A stretch of DNA of 64,000 nt from Pyrus communis (Eukaryota > Streptophyta > Magnoliopsida > Rosales > Rosaceae): assembly GCF_963583255.1 (NCBI RefSeq), contig NC_084817.1, positions 15,568,121 to 15,632,120 on the forward strand. The letters are read 5' to 3'. Below the pieces are notes generated by a model that was given only the letters and a program-made list of their open reading frames with translations, was not told the origin of the DNA and searched no databases. A program made the position numbers and the translations under genes. Within the stretch, counting starts at the first letter, position 1, and the number at the start of each line of letters is the position of its first letter. Shown one piece after another: positions 22,410 through 34,896 of the stretch.

Positions 22410-22682
22410 TCAATCAAATAACAAACGTGGATACAAATCTCGCATGCGTTCTTCTATCTCCCAAGTAGCTTCCTCAACTAAGTGGTTCCTCCACAAGACT
22501 TTCACCATACGAATGGTCTTGTTCCTGAAGACTTTATCTTTCCAATTAAGAATAGTCACTGGAACCTCGTCATGAGTCAAATCTGGGTTGATCTCTAACG
22601 GCTGTGGGGGAATCACATGTGACGGATCAGAGATGTATCTCCGTAGCATGGACACGTGGAACACATTATGTACCCTCGACAA
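22410..22682 (-). pseudogene. Chromodomain at the integrase C-terminus
   Basis: A 90-aa frame starting in NVFHVSMLRRYISDPSHV, the usual integrase tail before the chromodomain, and containing ILNWKDKVFRNK, VKVLWRNH and EEATWEIEERM, the aromatic and acidic core of a chromodomain. Such domains steer integration toward marked chromatin. Cut off from the integrase by a break near 22700. Confidence 0.85.
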
Positions 22683-22733
22683 CTCTAGAGGTATATCAAG
22701 TCGATAAGCAACTTCATCAACTCACTTAGTGTT

Positions 22734-23216
22734 CTAGTATGGCTCGATGTAACGAGGGCTTAACTTTCCTTTCTTTCTGAATCGTAAAACACATTTCCAC
22801 GGTGACAGCTTTAAAAATACCCAGTCTTCAACCTTGTATACTTTGTCGGTCGAATGTCTATCTGCTATACTCTTTTGCTGATCTTGTGCTACTTTTAGGT
22901 TAGCCTTTATCACCTGAATGTTCTGTGTCGTCTTATCTACGATTTCAGGACCAACCAAAACCCTTTCGCCGATCACAGACCAATACAACGGGGTACGACA
23001 TAGTTTCCTATACAACGCTTCAAATGGTGACGTACCAATGCTGGAATGAAAGCAATTGTTGTAGGTGAATTCTATCAACGACAAGTTCTTGTGCCATGCG
23101 TCTCCGAATTGCAGGACTGAAGATGTCAACATATCTTCAAACATCTGAATAGTTCTCTCTAACTGCCCATCGGTTTGAAGATGATAGGCAGTGTTGTAGA
23201 GTAATCTCGATCCCAA
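22734..23216 (-). pseudogene. Chromovirus integrase, C-terminal half
   Basis: A 160-aa frame with the third catalytic residue in YHLQTDGQLERTIQ and downstream HSSIGTSPFEALYRKLCRTP. The upstream half, with the first two catalytic positions, lies at about 23220-23580 in broken frames. Confidence 0.85.
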
Positions 23217-23834
23217 AGCTTCTTGAAAAACTACCCAAAATTTTGAAGTGAATCTGGGGTCCCGATAAAAAATAATACTAGCTGGAACACCATGATACTT
23301 AACAATCTCGGTGACGAAAAGTTCAGCTAATCAACTCAACGAATAGTTCTCACGAATAGGTAGGAAGTACGATGACTTGGTAAGCTAATCTATAATCACC
23401 CAGATACCGTCATAACCATTTCGCGTACGAGGCAACTTGTACATGAAATCTAATGTGATATCTTCCCATTTCTACTGGGTATCGAAAGTGGCTGTAGCAA
23501 CCCAAATGGTTTCCATCTTTCCGCCTTGACCTGTTGGCAGACTGAACAATGACTCACGTACTCCGCAATTTCTCTTTTCATTCCCGGCTAGTAGTAGAAA
23601 GATCGGATAGTATAATACATCTCAGTACTTTTGGGATGCATTGCATAAGTCGAAATATGCGCTTCATCGAGAATTTCTTTCTTCGGTTTTTCCACATTTG
23701 GTACACACATCCGATCGCCTTGCATAAGCATACCATCAGGTTTTCGAATCCTGAGATCTCGTTTTTTTTGTTCAACACTGCTTGTTTTAACTCTCGGGAT
23801 TCTGATTCGTTCATTTGGGCCTTAAGAACACGAT

Positions 23835-24389
23835 CTAACAAAACTGGCCTGACTTGAAAATTGGCAGTAGAGCTCCATGTTGATCCACTTTTAAAGCCAC
23901 TCCAGTAGATCTTAAGTCAGTTAGAAGAGGAATACGACATGCATAAAGGGCATTAAGTCGGCCGTGAGATTTCCTGCTAAGAGCATTAGATACAATATTC
24001 ACACGACCAAGGTGATACTCGATAGTGCAGTCATAATCATTGATCAACTCCATCCACCTACGCTGCTGGAGATTAAATTCTTTCTGAGTGAAGATGTACT
24101 TAAGGCTTTTATGGTCAGTGAAAATTCGACATGATTCCCCATAAAGATAGTGTTGCCAAATTTTCAAAGCAAAAACGATAACTACCAATTCGAGATCATG
24201 AGTAGGATAATCCATCTTATGGGGCTTTAATTGTCGTGAAGTATACGGGATCACTCTTCCATGATGCATCAGCACACAGCCCAAACTATTCAGAGATGTG
24301 TCATTATAGATCTCAAAATTCCCATTGTCATTGGGAAGTGCCAAAACAGGCACATAGTGAGACAGTACTTCAACTGTTGGAAACTCCAT
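23835..24389 (-). pseudogene. Chromovirus RNase H
   Basis: A 184-aa frame with the gypsy RNase H signature: [44 protein letters not shown] and [21 protein letters not shown]. The first metal-binding D is within YNDTS. The start of the domain and its RT are in other frames. Confidence 0.85.
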
Positions 24390-24429
24390 TCATAATCATC
24401 ACTCCATTCAAAATTAACTCATTTCCTGG

Positions 24430-24802
24430 TTAACCTTGTCAGAGGCAGGGCTATGGTTGAGAAATCTTTCACAAAACGTCGATAATAGCCCGCAAGACCA
24501 AGAAAACTTTGAACTTCAGTGACAGTTTGAGGTTGCTCCCAGTTTTCCACTGCTGTTACTTTCTGGGGATCCATGAGAATACCTTGAGCTGATATCACGA
24601 GTCCTAAGAAAGAAACCTAATCCGGCCAAAATTGACACTTACTGAATTTAACATACAGTTGATTCTCCCTTAGCTTTTTCAGAACCAGACGTAGATGTCT
24701 AGGATGGTCAGCCTCGTTCTTAGAGTATACCAAAATGTTGTCGATGAAGACGATTACGAATCTATCAAGGTACTGACGAAATACCTGATTCATTAGGTCC
24801 AT
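24430..24802 (-). pseudogene. Chromovirus RT, C-terminal half
   Basis: The frame 24617-24814 contains [20 protein letters not shown] followed by NILVYS, so the catalytic motif, normally FIDD, reads FIDN. The gene is split here by the solo LTR at 24803-27621, and TCCAT is duplicated on both sides; reading continues at 27622. Confidence 0.85.
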
Positions 24803-26421
24803 TAATAAGAGCATATTTATGCGACTTAGTTAGCTTGTTTCTTTGCATTTAGTAAGTTAGTTTCTATTTATTGATTTCAGCTATTTTCGTGTGTTTGTAG
24901 GTTTAAATGGAAAAGTTGGCAAGAAAAGGCATTTTGGAGCTATTTGGAGCAATTTTGGGCTGGAATGGATAGCTTGCATATGGAGCAAGGTGGATGGACG
25001 AATTTGAAGTAAAAAAAGGCTAGGAACATGCTACAAATTTGGAGAAACAAATTCAAGACAAAGAAGATAAGGAAAGAGCAAGAAACATGAAACATTATCC
25101 AAATAACCTTATCTTATCCAAACCTTATCTTATCTTATCCTATCCTAATCTTTTCCTACCTTAATTCCAGCTGCAAAAAGGACTCATTTTCACATTAAAT
25201 CACCTAAATATTAGGTCCTAGAAGCTCTATTTTTGTGCCCTAAGTTTGTGCCACATATCTTATCCCTTGTCCTTCTAGAAACCTGTCACAAAACCCCTTT
25301 CTAGGAGCCCTAAGAATCTGCCGCACCCCCTATCCCTATTCTCTTTGGTTTCTGATTTCTAGATGACCTTTTCCTTATGGATTTGAAGTGCTAAAATCTT
25401 TTTCCTAAGCTACTTTTGTGCAGCACCTAATCCTATATATATGTATATTTTCTGCTGCAAAAACCACCACCCTCTACCACAATTTCACAGCATACCATCC
25501 ACCACACCTCAAGAACCTAAATTCAGAAAATCCCCATTATGCTGCAGCAAGGAAGGAAGGATGAACCACCTGGAGCCGTGCTTGCCATTAAAGACGTTGG
25601 ATTGTTGGAGCGTTTATAGGTGTATTCTATCTTTGTTTTCAATGTTTAAATTTAATTATCTTTGTTTAATTACAAACATGAGGAGCTAAACTCGTTTGCT
25701 AGAGGAGACTTTGAAACCATGATTATATTTGCAATATGAATTGATTACCTCCATTTGTGATTTCATAAATTGTGAATGCAATTTACTTAACTGCTTGATT
25801 GATAACTTATTCTTGTATGTTGATTAAGGATGCCTACTTAGTTTGCATGCATGAATTTGATGCTAAAATATAAGGGAATTTCACCTAATCATTATGAACT
25901 TATATTTATAAGTAGTGGAGGTTGCTACTCACGATCGTGTTAAGTAAATTCTTGGTAAGAGTATCATGCTGTTCATAGTTACGAATGCCTTGTCAATGCT
26001 TATGGTTTTCACAAAGCTTAATGATCTTTGATTGTATCTCTATTATGCTATTCATGTAGGAAACTTGATAAGAATAATTTGGTTGCCGATGCATATTCCA
26101 TCCAATTCAACAACTTAAGGAAAATCTGAGGGTTAATTAGTACTGATCATGGTTAATCTGGGGTGTTGAGGTTCATGATTTATTGGAAAAACAACTGGAA
26201 ATCAATTTGTATGAAAGTGTGTCATTGTGAACACGGAAAAGTTCCTGAAACAAGAAACAAGAATACGTGTACAAAATATATTTTGTGTTTAATGATTTTG
26301 GGGTTACAATCTCTTTGTAATTTGATCCTCTGATTCTATCTTCGTAGGGTGTAGGTTTGTGGATGAGCTGTTGATCCAAAGGGTCGTCGGGGCTTGATCT
26401 AGGGATGAACAGTTGATAAAC

Positions 26422-26640
26422 GGATCTTCGAGGGCTTTTGGGCTTGATCTTGAAGACTGGGTGTATGGATTTCTTCAAGGGACCGTCGGGGCTTGATCTT
26501 GAGGGTTGATGGATGAGCGGATCTTCAAGGGCTTTTGGGCCTAATCTTGAAGACTGAGTGTATGGATTTCTTCAAGAGGCCGTCGGGGCTTGATCTTGAG
26601 GGTTGATGGATGAGCGGATCTTCAAGGGCTTTTGGGCCTA
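26422..26640. repeat. 98-bp tandem repeat inside the solo LTR
   Basis: About two and a quarter copies of a unit starting GGATCTTCAAGGGCTTTTGG, with starts near 26422, 26519 and 26616. The embedded motif CCGTCGGGGCTTGATCTTGA recurs further, at irregular spacing, to about 26815. Confidence 0.8.
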
Positions 26641-26985
26641 ATCTTGAAGACTGATTGGATGTGTGGATTTGTTGAGGTTGTTGATCCAAAGGGCCGTTGG
26701 GGCTTGATCTTAGGATGAATGGATGATGAACGATGAACACTTTCCTCAAGGGCCGTCGGGGCTTGATCTTGAGTTGGTGGAAGTTCTTCAAGGGCCGTTG
26801 GGGCTTGATCTTGAAGGAGGATTTGACGAAGAACGAAGAGTGTTTTCTTGATCCTTCGGGATTTTGCTTGAGAGCTTTAGATTTTCAAGGCTTCAAGGTT
26901 TTGGGTGTGATGTAAATTCCCTTCCTTCTTTCTCTTCTTCTTCCTTCTTCCTTCTTCCCCCTTTGAAATGAATGCCTTGGCCTCC

Positions 26986-26993
26986 TATTTATA
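26986..26993 (-). promoter_or_regulatory. TATA box of the inner solo LTR
   Basis: TATAAATA on the minus strand, in TTCTATAAATAGGAGG, about 210 bp from the LTR start. Confidence 0.55.
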
Positions 26994-27621
26994 GAATTCC
27001 AAAACTTGATTTTTTGGATTTAAATAATCAGATGAAATAAATCATTTCTGCCAGATATTGACACGTGTCCTATTTGATGACCTTTCCAATTTATTTCGAT
27101 TTTTCGTTGAGTCACACGCTACATGTAAAATTTATGTGACACGTGAGCGTTGAAATTTTAATTATTGGTTAACATTCATTTCACCGAAATTTCGATGTCT
27201 ACAGTCATGTGTGGAGAGAAGGGCCCTCTAGCTAGCTTATCACCCATCCATTCACCCCAATTTTGTGCAACTTAGTTTAAGTTTACAATCTGTTTGTTTT
27301 TACCTTAATTTCGTCCAAAATCCAATCCCCCTTTACTTGGTTGTGTCTTTTAGTTAAAATTTGTCCAATTTTGTGTCTTTTAGTATTTTGAGTCAAGTTA
27401 AAGTTAGAATTCATTCAAAGTAATCCTTTAGTGTCTAGTTTGAGTCTATTTGATTATTTTGAGTCTTTTTAGTTTGTTTTGAGTCATAAGAGTCTAGTTT
27501 AGTGATTTAGAGTTTAAATTGAGTAGATTAGCATCCCTTCTAATCCCCGACCTAGAACGATCCCTACTTACACATACTACAATTATAGGGTTTAATTTGT
27601 GTGTTAGTTTATATCACATCA

Positions 27622-28098
27622 TCCATAAAGGCTGCTGGAGTGTTAGTTAATCTGAATGGCATCACAAGAAACTCATAATGACCATATTGAGTTCGGAAGG
27701 CTGTTTTTGGAACATCTTACTTCTGATCTTGAACTTGTAGTAACCGGACCTTAGATTGATTTTTGAGAAAAAAACAAGCACCATAAAGCTGATCGAAAAG
27801 ATCATCGATATGAGGCAACGGATATCGATTTTTAATCGTCACCTGATTCAGCTATCTGTAATCAATACATAGCATCAATGTTCCGTCTTTCTTCATCACA
27901 AACAAGACTGGAGCTCCCCAATGAGAGGTGCTCGGTTGAATAAACCCTTTTTTCAACATGTTCTTGCAAATGGGTTTTCAATTCCCTTAACTCCGCAAAA
28001 GCCATACGATAAGAAGTTAGAGAAATAGGATCGGTACTTGATGATGAACTCCACTTCATGATCCAGTGACAAGCTAGGTAAATTGTCAGGAAAAACAT
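27622..28098 (-). pseudogene. Chromovirus RT, N-terminal half
   Basis: The frame 27862-28098 contains [20 protein letters not shown], the characteristic gypsy RT start. Translation in other frames continues through the palm to the solo LTR junction, with the RT gene resuming at 24802. Confidence 0.8.
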
Positions 28099-28117
28099 CT
28101 AAAAAGTGTCTGACCAC

Positions 28118-28642
28118 TCAAACGTCTTCCACACGAGCATAAGTTTTTTCAGTCGCCGCTACATGAGCTAAGTAGCCTTGACAACTCTTCTTCAACAACC
28201 GCCTTGCCCTTATGGCAGAGATAACTCCATGTTTCAGATCGCTATGTTCACCAATAGATGTGATAATAGGCATGCCCGGTTGGTGAAAAGTAACAATCTT
28301 TTCATAATAATCCAACTTGGCACGATTATAACGTAACCAATCCATGCCCAAGATAACGTCAAAGTCAACGATATCCAAAGGAACAAGATTGGCTGGCATT
28401 ACGACATCTTCGATAAAAACAAGACATCCTCGATACTCCTAACCAACATAGCAAACTTCACGCCTAGGCATCGAGAACTTTAACTCATAACCAATGAGAG
28501 TGGGGTGAGGTTGAGTCTTTTGAGCAAACGTATGGGAAATAACTGAATGTGTAGCACATGAGTCAATAAATATTCTAGCAAAATGACCAAGAACATTCAA
28601 CGTACCTATAATCAAGTCAGGGTTACTCTGTGCATCCTGCAA
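28118..28642 (-). pseudogene. Chromovirus aspartic protease, degenerate
   Basis: Two frames, 28439-28642 and 28118-28399. The first has FIDSCATHSVIS, an active-site motif in which the usual glycine is cysteine. The second has DFDVILGMDWLRYNRAKLDY, the conserved second half of the fold. Confidence 0.82.
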
Positions 28643-28893
28643 GGTGATATGATTGACACGACCATGTGCCTGCTGTCGGCTTCCTCGACCCCTGTTTCCC
28701 TGGTTGTTGTGTCCTTAGTTACCTTGACCTTGATTTGTTGGATTAGGCTGCCTGGTCGATGCGTCGCTGCTAGAAGCTACCTTAAGATTATGGGACTGTC
28801 CCCTAGCATACCACTGTGATTCACCACCCTGATACGGCGTATAACCCCCTTGTACTGTGGATAACCGCCTTGGTAATAAGGATTAGGTGGGTA

Positions 28894-29950
28894 CTAATAT
28901 GCTCCTCCTGGATACTGAGTTATGTCACCCTGATAATGAAAAACACCCTTATAACTTGTTAGCGTGTAGGCACTAGGTCTTTGAATCTGCTGGAGAGGGA
29001 CTGCAGGTGGTAGAGTAGGAGGCTGATTTTGTTGACTCTGGGGACACTGATTAGCTATGTACCTTATCTGACCGCAAGTATAGCACCTATTACTTCCCTT
29101 TTTACAATAATCGAAATGACGGTTATTGCATCTGCGACAGTGCGAAGCACCAAAATTGCTAAGATTCCTCTGATTTTGGAAGCGGGAACTATCTGTGGCC
29201 TTATCGCCCATTCGTAGCATATTGGAATTCGAACCACCGCTTGATAATCCAAAACTATTACCACTTATCTTGAAATTCTGAGTCTTTCAAGGGCCAAAAG
29301 ACAACTGTCCCCCTGTTATTATTCCTTTGAGTATTATTATCCTCTTCGTCATTTTCATGATTGGGAGCGTTCTTGTAATCTTCAACCTGAAGTAGAACCT
29401 TAAAAAAATTCTTGGTAGGTAGAGTAGGGAGTAGAGGTCGCCAAAGAACGCAATTGCTTGTGAGTCCCCTTTTTGAAATAACAAAGCATCTCTATGGGAT
29501 TCCTAGCAATCTTGGGACAATAACGCCAAAAGTCAGGGAACTTTCGGTGGTACTCTATAATTGACCTCTTCCCTTGCTTTAGGTCTGCGAATTCCTCTTT
29601 CTTTCGATCTTTGTACCTCGAAAGTGTGTACCTAGCCTCAAATAGGTGTCTGAAGACATCTCAATCCATGGCCTCTCGAGCTGACAATGGGCTTGATTCC
29701 TGAGCCCACCATGATCTTGCTCCCAAACGAAAGAACCAAGTCACTGTCTCGACCCATCTCTTCGCTGGGAGGTTCCTCTATTTTTGCATAATTCGGAAAG
29801 TCTTCTCAACATGATCGACCTAGATCTCTGATTTCTCAGGTCCCTCTTTACCAAAGAAATTATTTATTTAAAGGTAAGATACTGTTTCCAAGGTGGTCCT
29901 CTGGGTAAGACGAAAGGTAGACCAAATGGCACTAGCAATAGCCTCACCAA
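28894..29950 (-). pseudogene. Chromovirus gag with altered zinc knuckle
   Basis: The frame 28894-29220 carries CYTCGQIRYIANQC, a zinc knuckle whose histidine position is a tyrosine, followed by a Gln/Pro-rich stretch. Gag-like but shifted pieces continue to about 29950; the frames are too broken to define domain limits. Confidence 0.7.
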
Positions 29951-30080
29951 GTTGTCCAAAATCGGGAAAATTAGTCTTAGAAGGGACATGTGGCTCTCTA
30001 CAAGGTGGCATGATTCTAACATATGAGATTAAAAATTATTAGGAACTATATCACAAACGAGGAATGCAAAACTGCCTAAA

Positions 30081-30097
30081 CCTATGCTCTGATACCA
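30081..30097 (-). promoter_or_regulatory. Chromovirus primer binding site (tRNA-iMet)
   Basis: On the minus strand TGGTATCAGAGCATAGG lies three bases after the LTR end GGTGTCA. TGGTATCAGAGC is the complement of the 3' end of plant initiator tRNA-Met. Confidence 0.9.
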
Positions 30098-33000
30098 AAT
30101 TGACACCTTGAAAGGAGTCGAGGCATGCTGGCCGTCACTAGAATGTGACATAACCAAAGTGTGAATGATGTAAAAAAAAGTGAATAAATTAAAACCGAAG
30201 CTAGAACTTATTTAAACTAATAAAGTGAGTGCGAGGTAGTGGGTAGAACCCATAAACTACAACTGTTCAAAGTATAAATAACAAATAGTGCAGTCGAAAC
30301 TAGTTAAGTACTTAGTGCATAACCAGGAAAAGTCCTTTACATTTAAATAGGAATATGTCATAATAGCCGTTAATCCTTGCACACCATAGAGTAAGTCAGC
30401 TATCTAGGACCTAAAGGGGCGAAAAACAGAACGGTGAGTGGGCACAAAAATAAAGGTTTATAAAACACAGTTATTTTCCGAACATACTAACCCCTCGCTG
30501 TAAAACATGTATAGTTTCTAGAAAATTATACTAGGTATAGGTATGAAATCAAATGTAAATCAACAGTAAATCAGTAGTATGCCACACCACAATATCTCAA
30601 CAGTAATATAAATAAAACCAGGTGTTCAATTAATCTATACTAGCACACAAGTCGATTGGCCCTAGTGCTCATTAATCTATGCTAGCACACGAGTGGAAGT
30701 CGCCTAGTGCGATTGTACGACATGACTAGGTGAAATAATATACGCTCTAGTGCTATGATCACGTGAAGACTGACGATAATCGCGGTCACCTATGAGTCGG
30801 AGTCGCCTAATGGGACTTGTATGACAGGACTGACACCTACTTGGATCCAAGGCGAGCGTGCGGTGCGGGAGATGAACATACATGTGAAGGACTGGCCCTG
30901 GCCAAGGGCGAGCACTAACACCGGGATGCAACAATGATGAGCAGACTACATGAATATAAGCATGTAATAATTCTAGTCAACATAATAACCTTACCTGAAC
31001 TTACATGTGCATCCCATATGATTATTTTAGCATTTAACAATAGTACAACAGTGATGAGCAAGTAAAATGTATATGAATAGGCCATGCCAATATATAAATC
31101 TCAACCACAACAACATTTTTAAAAATTTAATAAATCATAGCATAATATGCATAAATCAATTTAAAGGCATTTGTGGAAACTATAAAGCTGATATATATAC
31201 GAAAACAAAATGCTCATTCACTGATATGTCGATGGATCGTAGCCTCTTAGCTTCACTTGTCCTCGAACGTCCTTGGGGTAAGTCTCCCATATATGCGAAA
31301 CAACTAATAATAATTAATTAAATAACACATATAAAAACAAAAAGCTAGGAAAACTCCCCATATCTTGCTCAAACAGAAGGTTTGAATATACAAAAATGTT
31401 ATACTTGAAGTCAAGGACCCGCACATATCAACCACTCGCTAACCAGAGGCCGAACACGCCTTCACACGCCGCCTAACCCACAACCACATGCAAGCACGTG
31501 CCTGGCAAAGACTGACAGCAGATAGGGAATATTTCGTCAAAGTTAACGAATTTTGTTAAATAGTAACGGAACCTAATGCCGTTACTTGACGCCGTTAAAA
31601 TATTCTGTCAACTTTGACGGAATATTCCTCGTATTCTCTGGTGATCCTCGTCATCCGCCGTCGTCTGGTTTTGTCGGATTGTGGAATAAGTGGTCGGTTT
31701 CTGGAAAAATTTTAAAAGTTGCGTAACTTCTTTATTTCTTAACCATTTTTGGCCAACTTTATATGAAAATGAAGGTCTTGTGGAGAAGAACAAGATTATA
31801 CCTTTCAAAAGCCTAAAAGTGGATGGAAAATGGCCTAAAGAAGCCTTGCAAGTCTCGGCCTAAAACTCGACTTCTTGAAACCGTGCTTCTCGACGTTGTC
31901 TTTACTCCAAACTAAGCCTAGGGACTGCAGGGAGTTTTGTAGAAGCTTCCAAACATCCTAAAACCTTGTAACTCGGCTTGAAACTTTTTGGAGCAAAATC
32001 CACCGAGTCGGACGTTCCGAGTTGGCGAGTCAAAACTCAACCACTTCAAGATCGATTTGTACGGTTGGGTTTGTGAGGATGACAGGATCATGATGGTGGT
32101 ATTTTTATGTTTGACCTATGAGTGTTTGATGAAGGTCCTTGTAGTTGTAGAGAATAGGGAGGTACGGGTAAGAGAGAGAGACATAAGAAGAAGATGAGAG
32201 AGAAAGACTGATAGTTTCTCTGATTGGTTGATAAGATATTTAAAGTGATGGTGTCTGATTGGGTGCTAAAAGTGAGGGGAGACTTTGATTGGTGGGGAGG
32301 AAATTGAGGGAAAAATTATTGATTGGTTGGTAACTGAAATGAGGCATCGGGACGGATTTTTAAAGAAAAGAAGAGATAGGGTTTTCAGATTACATGAAAT
32401 TTATACCCTTATCAAGAACAGTGTTTCTAACACTGATAATTTAGCATACACGTGTGTACATTTCTACCCTTTGTTAACGTACTTTAACGAAATGCAACTT
32501 TTTCGTTACAAGTTCTATTCGAGCCTAACTCGCGTCCACATACTCATAACGTCGTCTGGTTTTGCTGGATTGTGGAAAAAGTGGCCGGTTTCTAGAAACT
32601 TTTTAAAAGTTGCATAACTTCTTTATTTCTCAACCATTTTTGGCGAACTTTATATGGAAATGAAGCTCTTGAGGAGAAGAACAAGATTATACCTTTCAAA
32701 AGCCTAAAAGTGGATGGAAAATGGTCTAAAGAAGCCTTGCAAGTCTCGGCCTAAAACTCGACTTCTTGAAACCGTACTTCTCGACGTTGTCTTCACTGCA
32801 AACTTAGCTTAGGGACTGCAGGGAGTTGTGGACAAGCTTCCCCACGTCCTAAAACCTTGTAACTCGACTTAAAACTTTTCGGAGCGAAACCCACCGAGTC
32901 GGACATTCCGAGTTGGTGAGTCAAAACTCAACCACTTCAAGATCGATTTGTACGGTTGGGTTCGTCAGGATGAGAGGATCACGATGATGGTATTTTTATG

Positions 33001-34896
33001 TTCGATCTATGAGTGTTTGATGAAGGTCCTTGTAGTTGTAGAGAATAGGGAGGTACGGGTGAAAGAGAGAGATAGGAAGAAGATGAGAGAGAAAGACTGA
33101 TAGCTTCTCTGATTGGTTGAAAAGATATTTAAACTGATGGTGTCTGATTGGGTGCTAAAAGTGAGGGGAGAGTTTGATTGGTAGGCAGGAAATTGAGGGA
33201 AAATATATTGATTGGTTGGTAACTGAAATGGGGAATCGGGACAGATTTTTAAAGAAAAGAAAAGATGGGGTTTTCAGAGTACATGAAATTTATACCCTTA
33301 TCAAGAACAGTGTTTCTAACACTGATAATTTAGCACACACGTGTGTACATTTCTACCCTTTGTTAACGTACTTTAACGAAATGCAACTTTTTTGTTACAA
33401 GTTCTATTCGAGCCTAACTCGTCTCCACATACTCGTAACGCCGTCTGGTTTTGCTGGATTGTGGAAAAAGTGGCCGGTTTCTGGAAAATTTTAAAAGTTG
33501 CATAACTTCTTTATATCTCAAACATTTTTGGCGAACTTTATATGGAAATGAAGCTGTTGAGGAGAAGAACAAGATTATACCATTCAAAAAGCCTAAAAGT
33601 GGATGGAAAATGGCCTAAAGAAGCCTTGCAAGTCTCAGCCTAAAACTCGACTTCTTGAAACCGTGCTTCTCTACGTTGTCTTCACTCCAAATTTAGCCTA
33701 AGGACTGCAGGGAGTTGTGTAGAAGCTTCCCCACATCCTAAAACCTTGTAACTTGACTTGAAACCTTTCGGAGCAAAACCTACCGAGTCGGACCTTCCGA
33801 GTTGGCGAGTCAAAACTCAACCACTTCAAGATCGATTTGTACGGTTGGGTTCGTAAGGATGAGAGGATCACGATGGTGGTATTTATATGTTCGATCTATG
33901 AGTGTTTGATGAAGGTCCTTGTAGATGTAGAGAATAGGGAGGTACGGGTGAGAGACAGAGAGATAGGAAGAAGATGAGAGAGAAAGATTGATAGCTTCTC
34001 TGATTGGTTGAGAAGATATTTAAAATGATGGTGTCTGATTGGGTGCTAAAAGTGAGGGGAGAGTTTGATTGGTGGGGAGGAAATTGAGGGAAAAATTATT
34101 GATTGGTTGGTAACTGAAATGGGGAATCAGGACAGATTTTTAAAGAAAAGAAGAGATAGGGTTTTCAGATTACATGAAATTTGTACCCTTATCAAGAACA
34201 GTGTTTCTAACACTGATAATTTAGCACACACGTGTGTACATTTCTACCCTCTGTTACCGTACTTTAACGAAATGCAACTTTTTCGTTACCAGTTCTATTC
34301 GAGCATAACTCACGCCCACATACTCGTAACACTGTCTGGTTTTGCCGGATTGTGGAAAAAGTGGCCGGTTTCTGGAAAATTTTAAAAGTTGCATAACTTC
34401 TTTATTTCTCAACCATTTTTGGCGGACTTATATGGAAATGAAGCTCTTGAGGAGAAGAACAAGATTATACCTTTCAAAAGCCTAAAAGTGGATGGAAAAT
34501 GGCCTAAAGAAGCCTTGCAAGTCTCGGCCGAAAACTCGACTTCTTGAAACCGTGTTTCTCGACGTTGTCATCACTCCAAACTTAGCTTAGGGACTGCAGG
34601 GAGTTGTGTAGAAGCTTCCCCACATCCTAAAACCTTGTAACTTAGCTTGAAACTTTTCGGAGCAAAACCCACAGAGTCGGACCTTCCTAGTTGGCGAGTC
34701 AAACCTCAACCACTTCAAGATCGATTTGTATGGTTGGGTTCGTGAGGATGAAAGGATCACGATGGTGGTATTTTTATGTTCGATCTATGAGTGCTTGATG
34801 AAGGTCCTTGTAGTTGTAGAGAATAGAGAGGTACGGATGAGAGACAGAGAGATAGGAAGAAGATGAGAGAGAAAGACTGATAGCTTCTCTGATTGG

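Larger units (their letters stand above)
26226..27203 (-). mobile_element. Solo LTR nested within a solo LTR
   Basis: A 978-bp sequence with ends TGTAGACATCGAAATTTC (minus strand) and CGTGTTCACA, flanked by GTCAT at 26221-26225 and 27204-27208. The surrounding LTR resumes cleanly on both sides. A minus-strand TATAAATA at 26986-26993 supports the orientation. It holds 98-bp tandem repeats. This is the deepest, fourth level of the nest. Confidence 0.88.
24803..27621. mobile_element. Solo LTR, same family as the 34897 element, itself interrupted
   Basis: Its start (TAATAAGAGCATATTTATGC) and end (ATATCACATCA) match the LTR of the element at 34897-42871, as does most of the sequence between, at clearly lower identity. 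TCCAT is duplicated at 24798-24802 and 27622-27626. After removing the inner insertion it is about 1.84 kb, close to the 1923-bp LTR, with no internal region, so it is a solo LTR left by LTR-LTR recombination. It sits in the RT gene of the chromovirus. Orientation is as the plus-strand family member. Confidence 0.85.
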
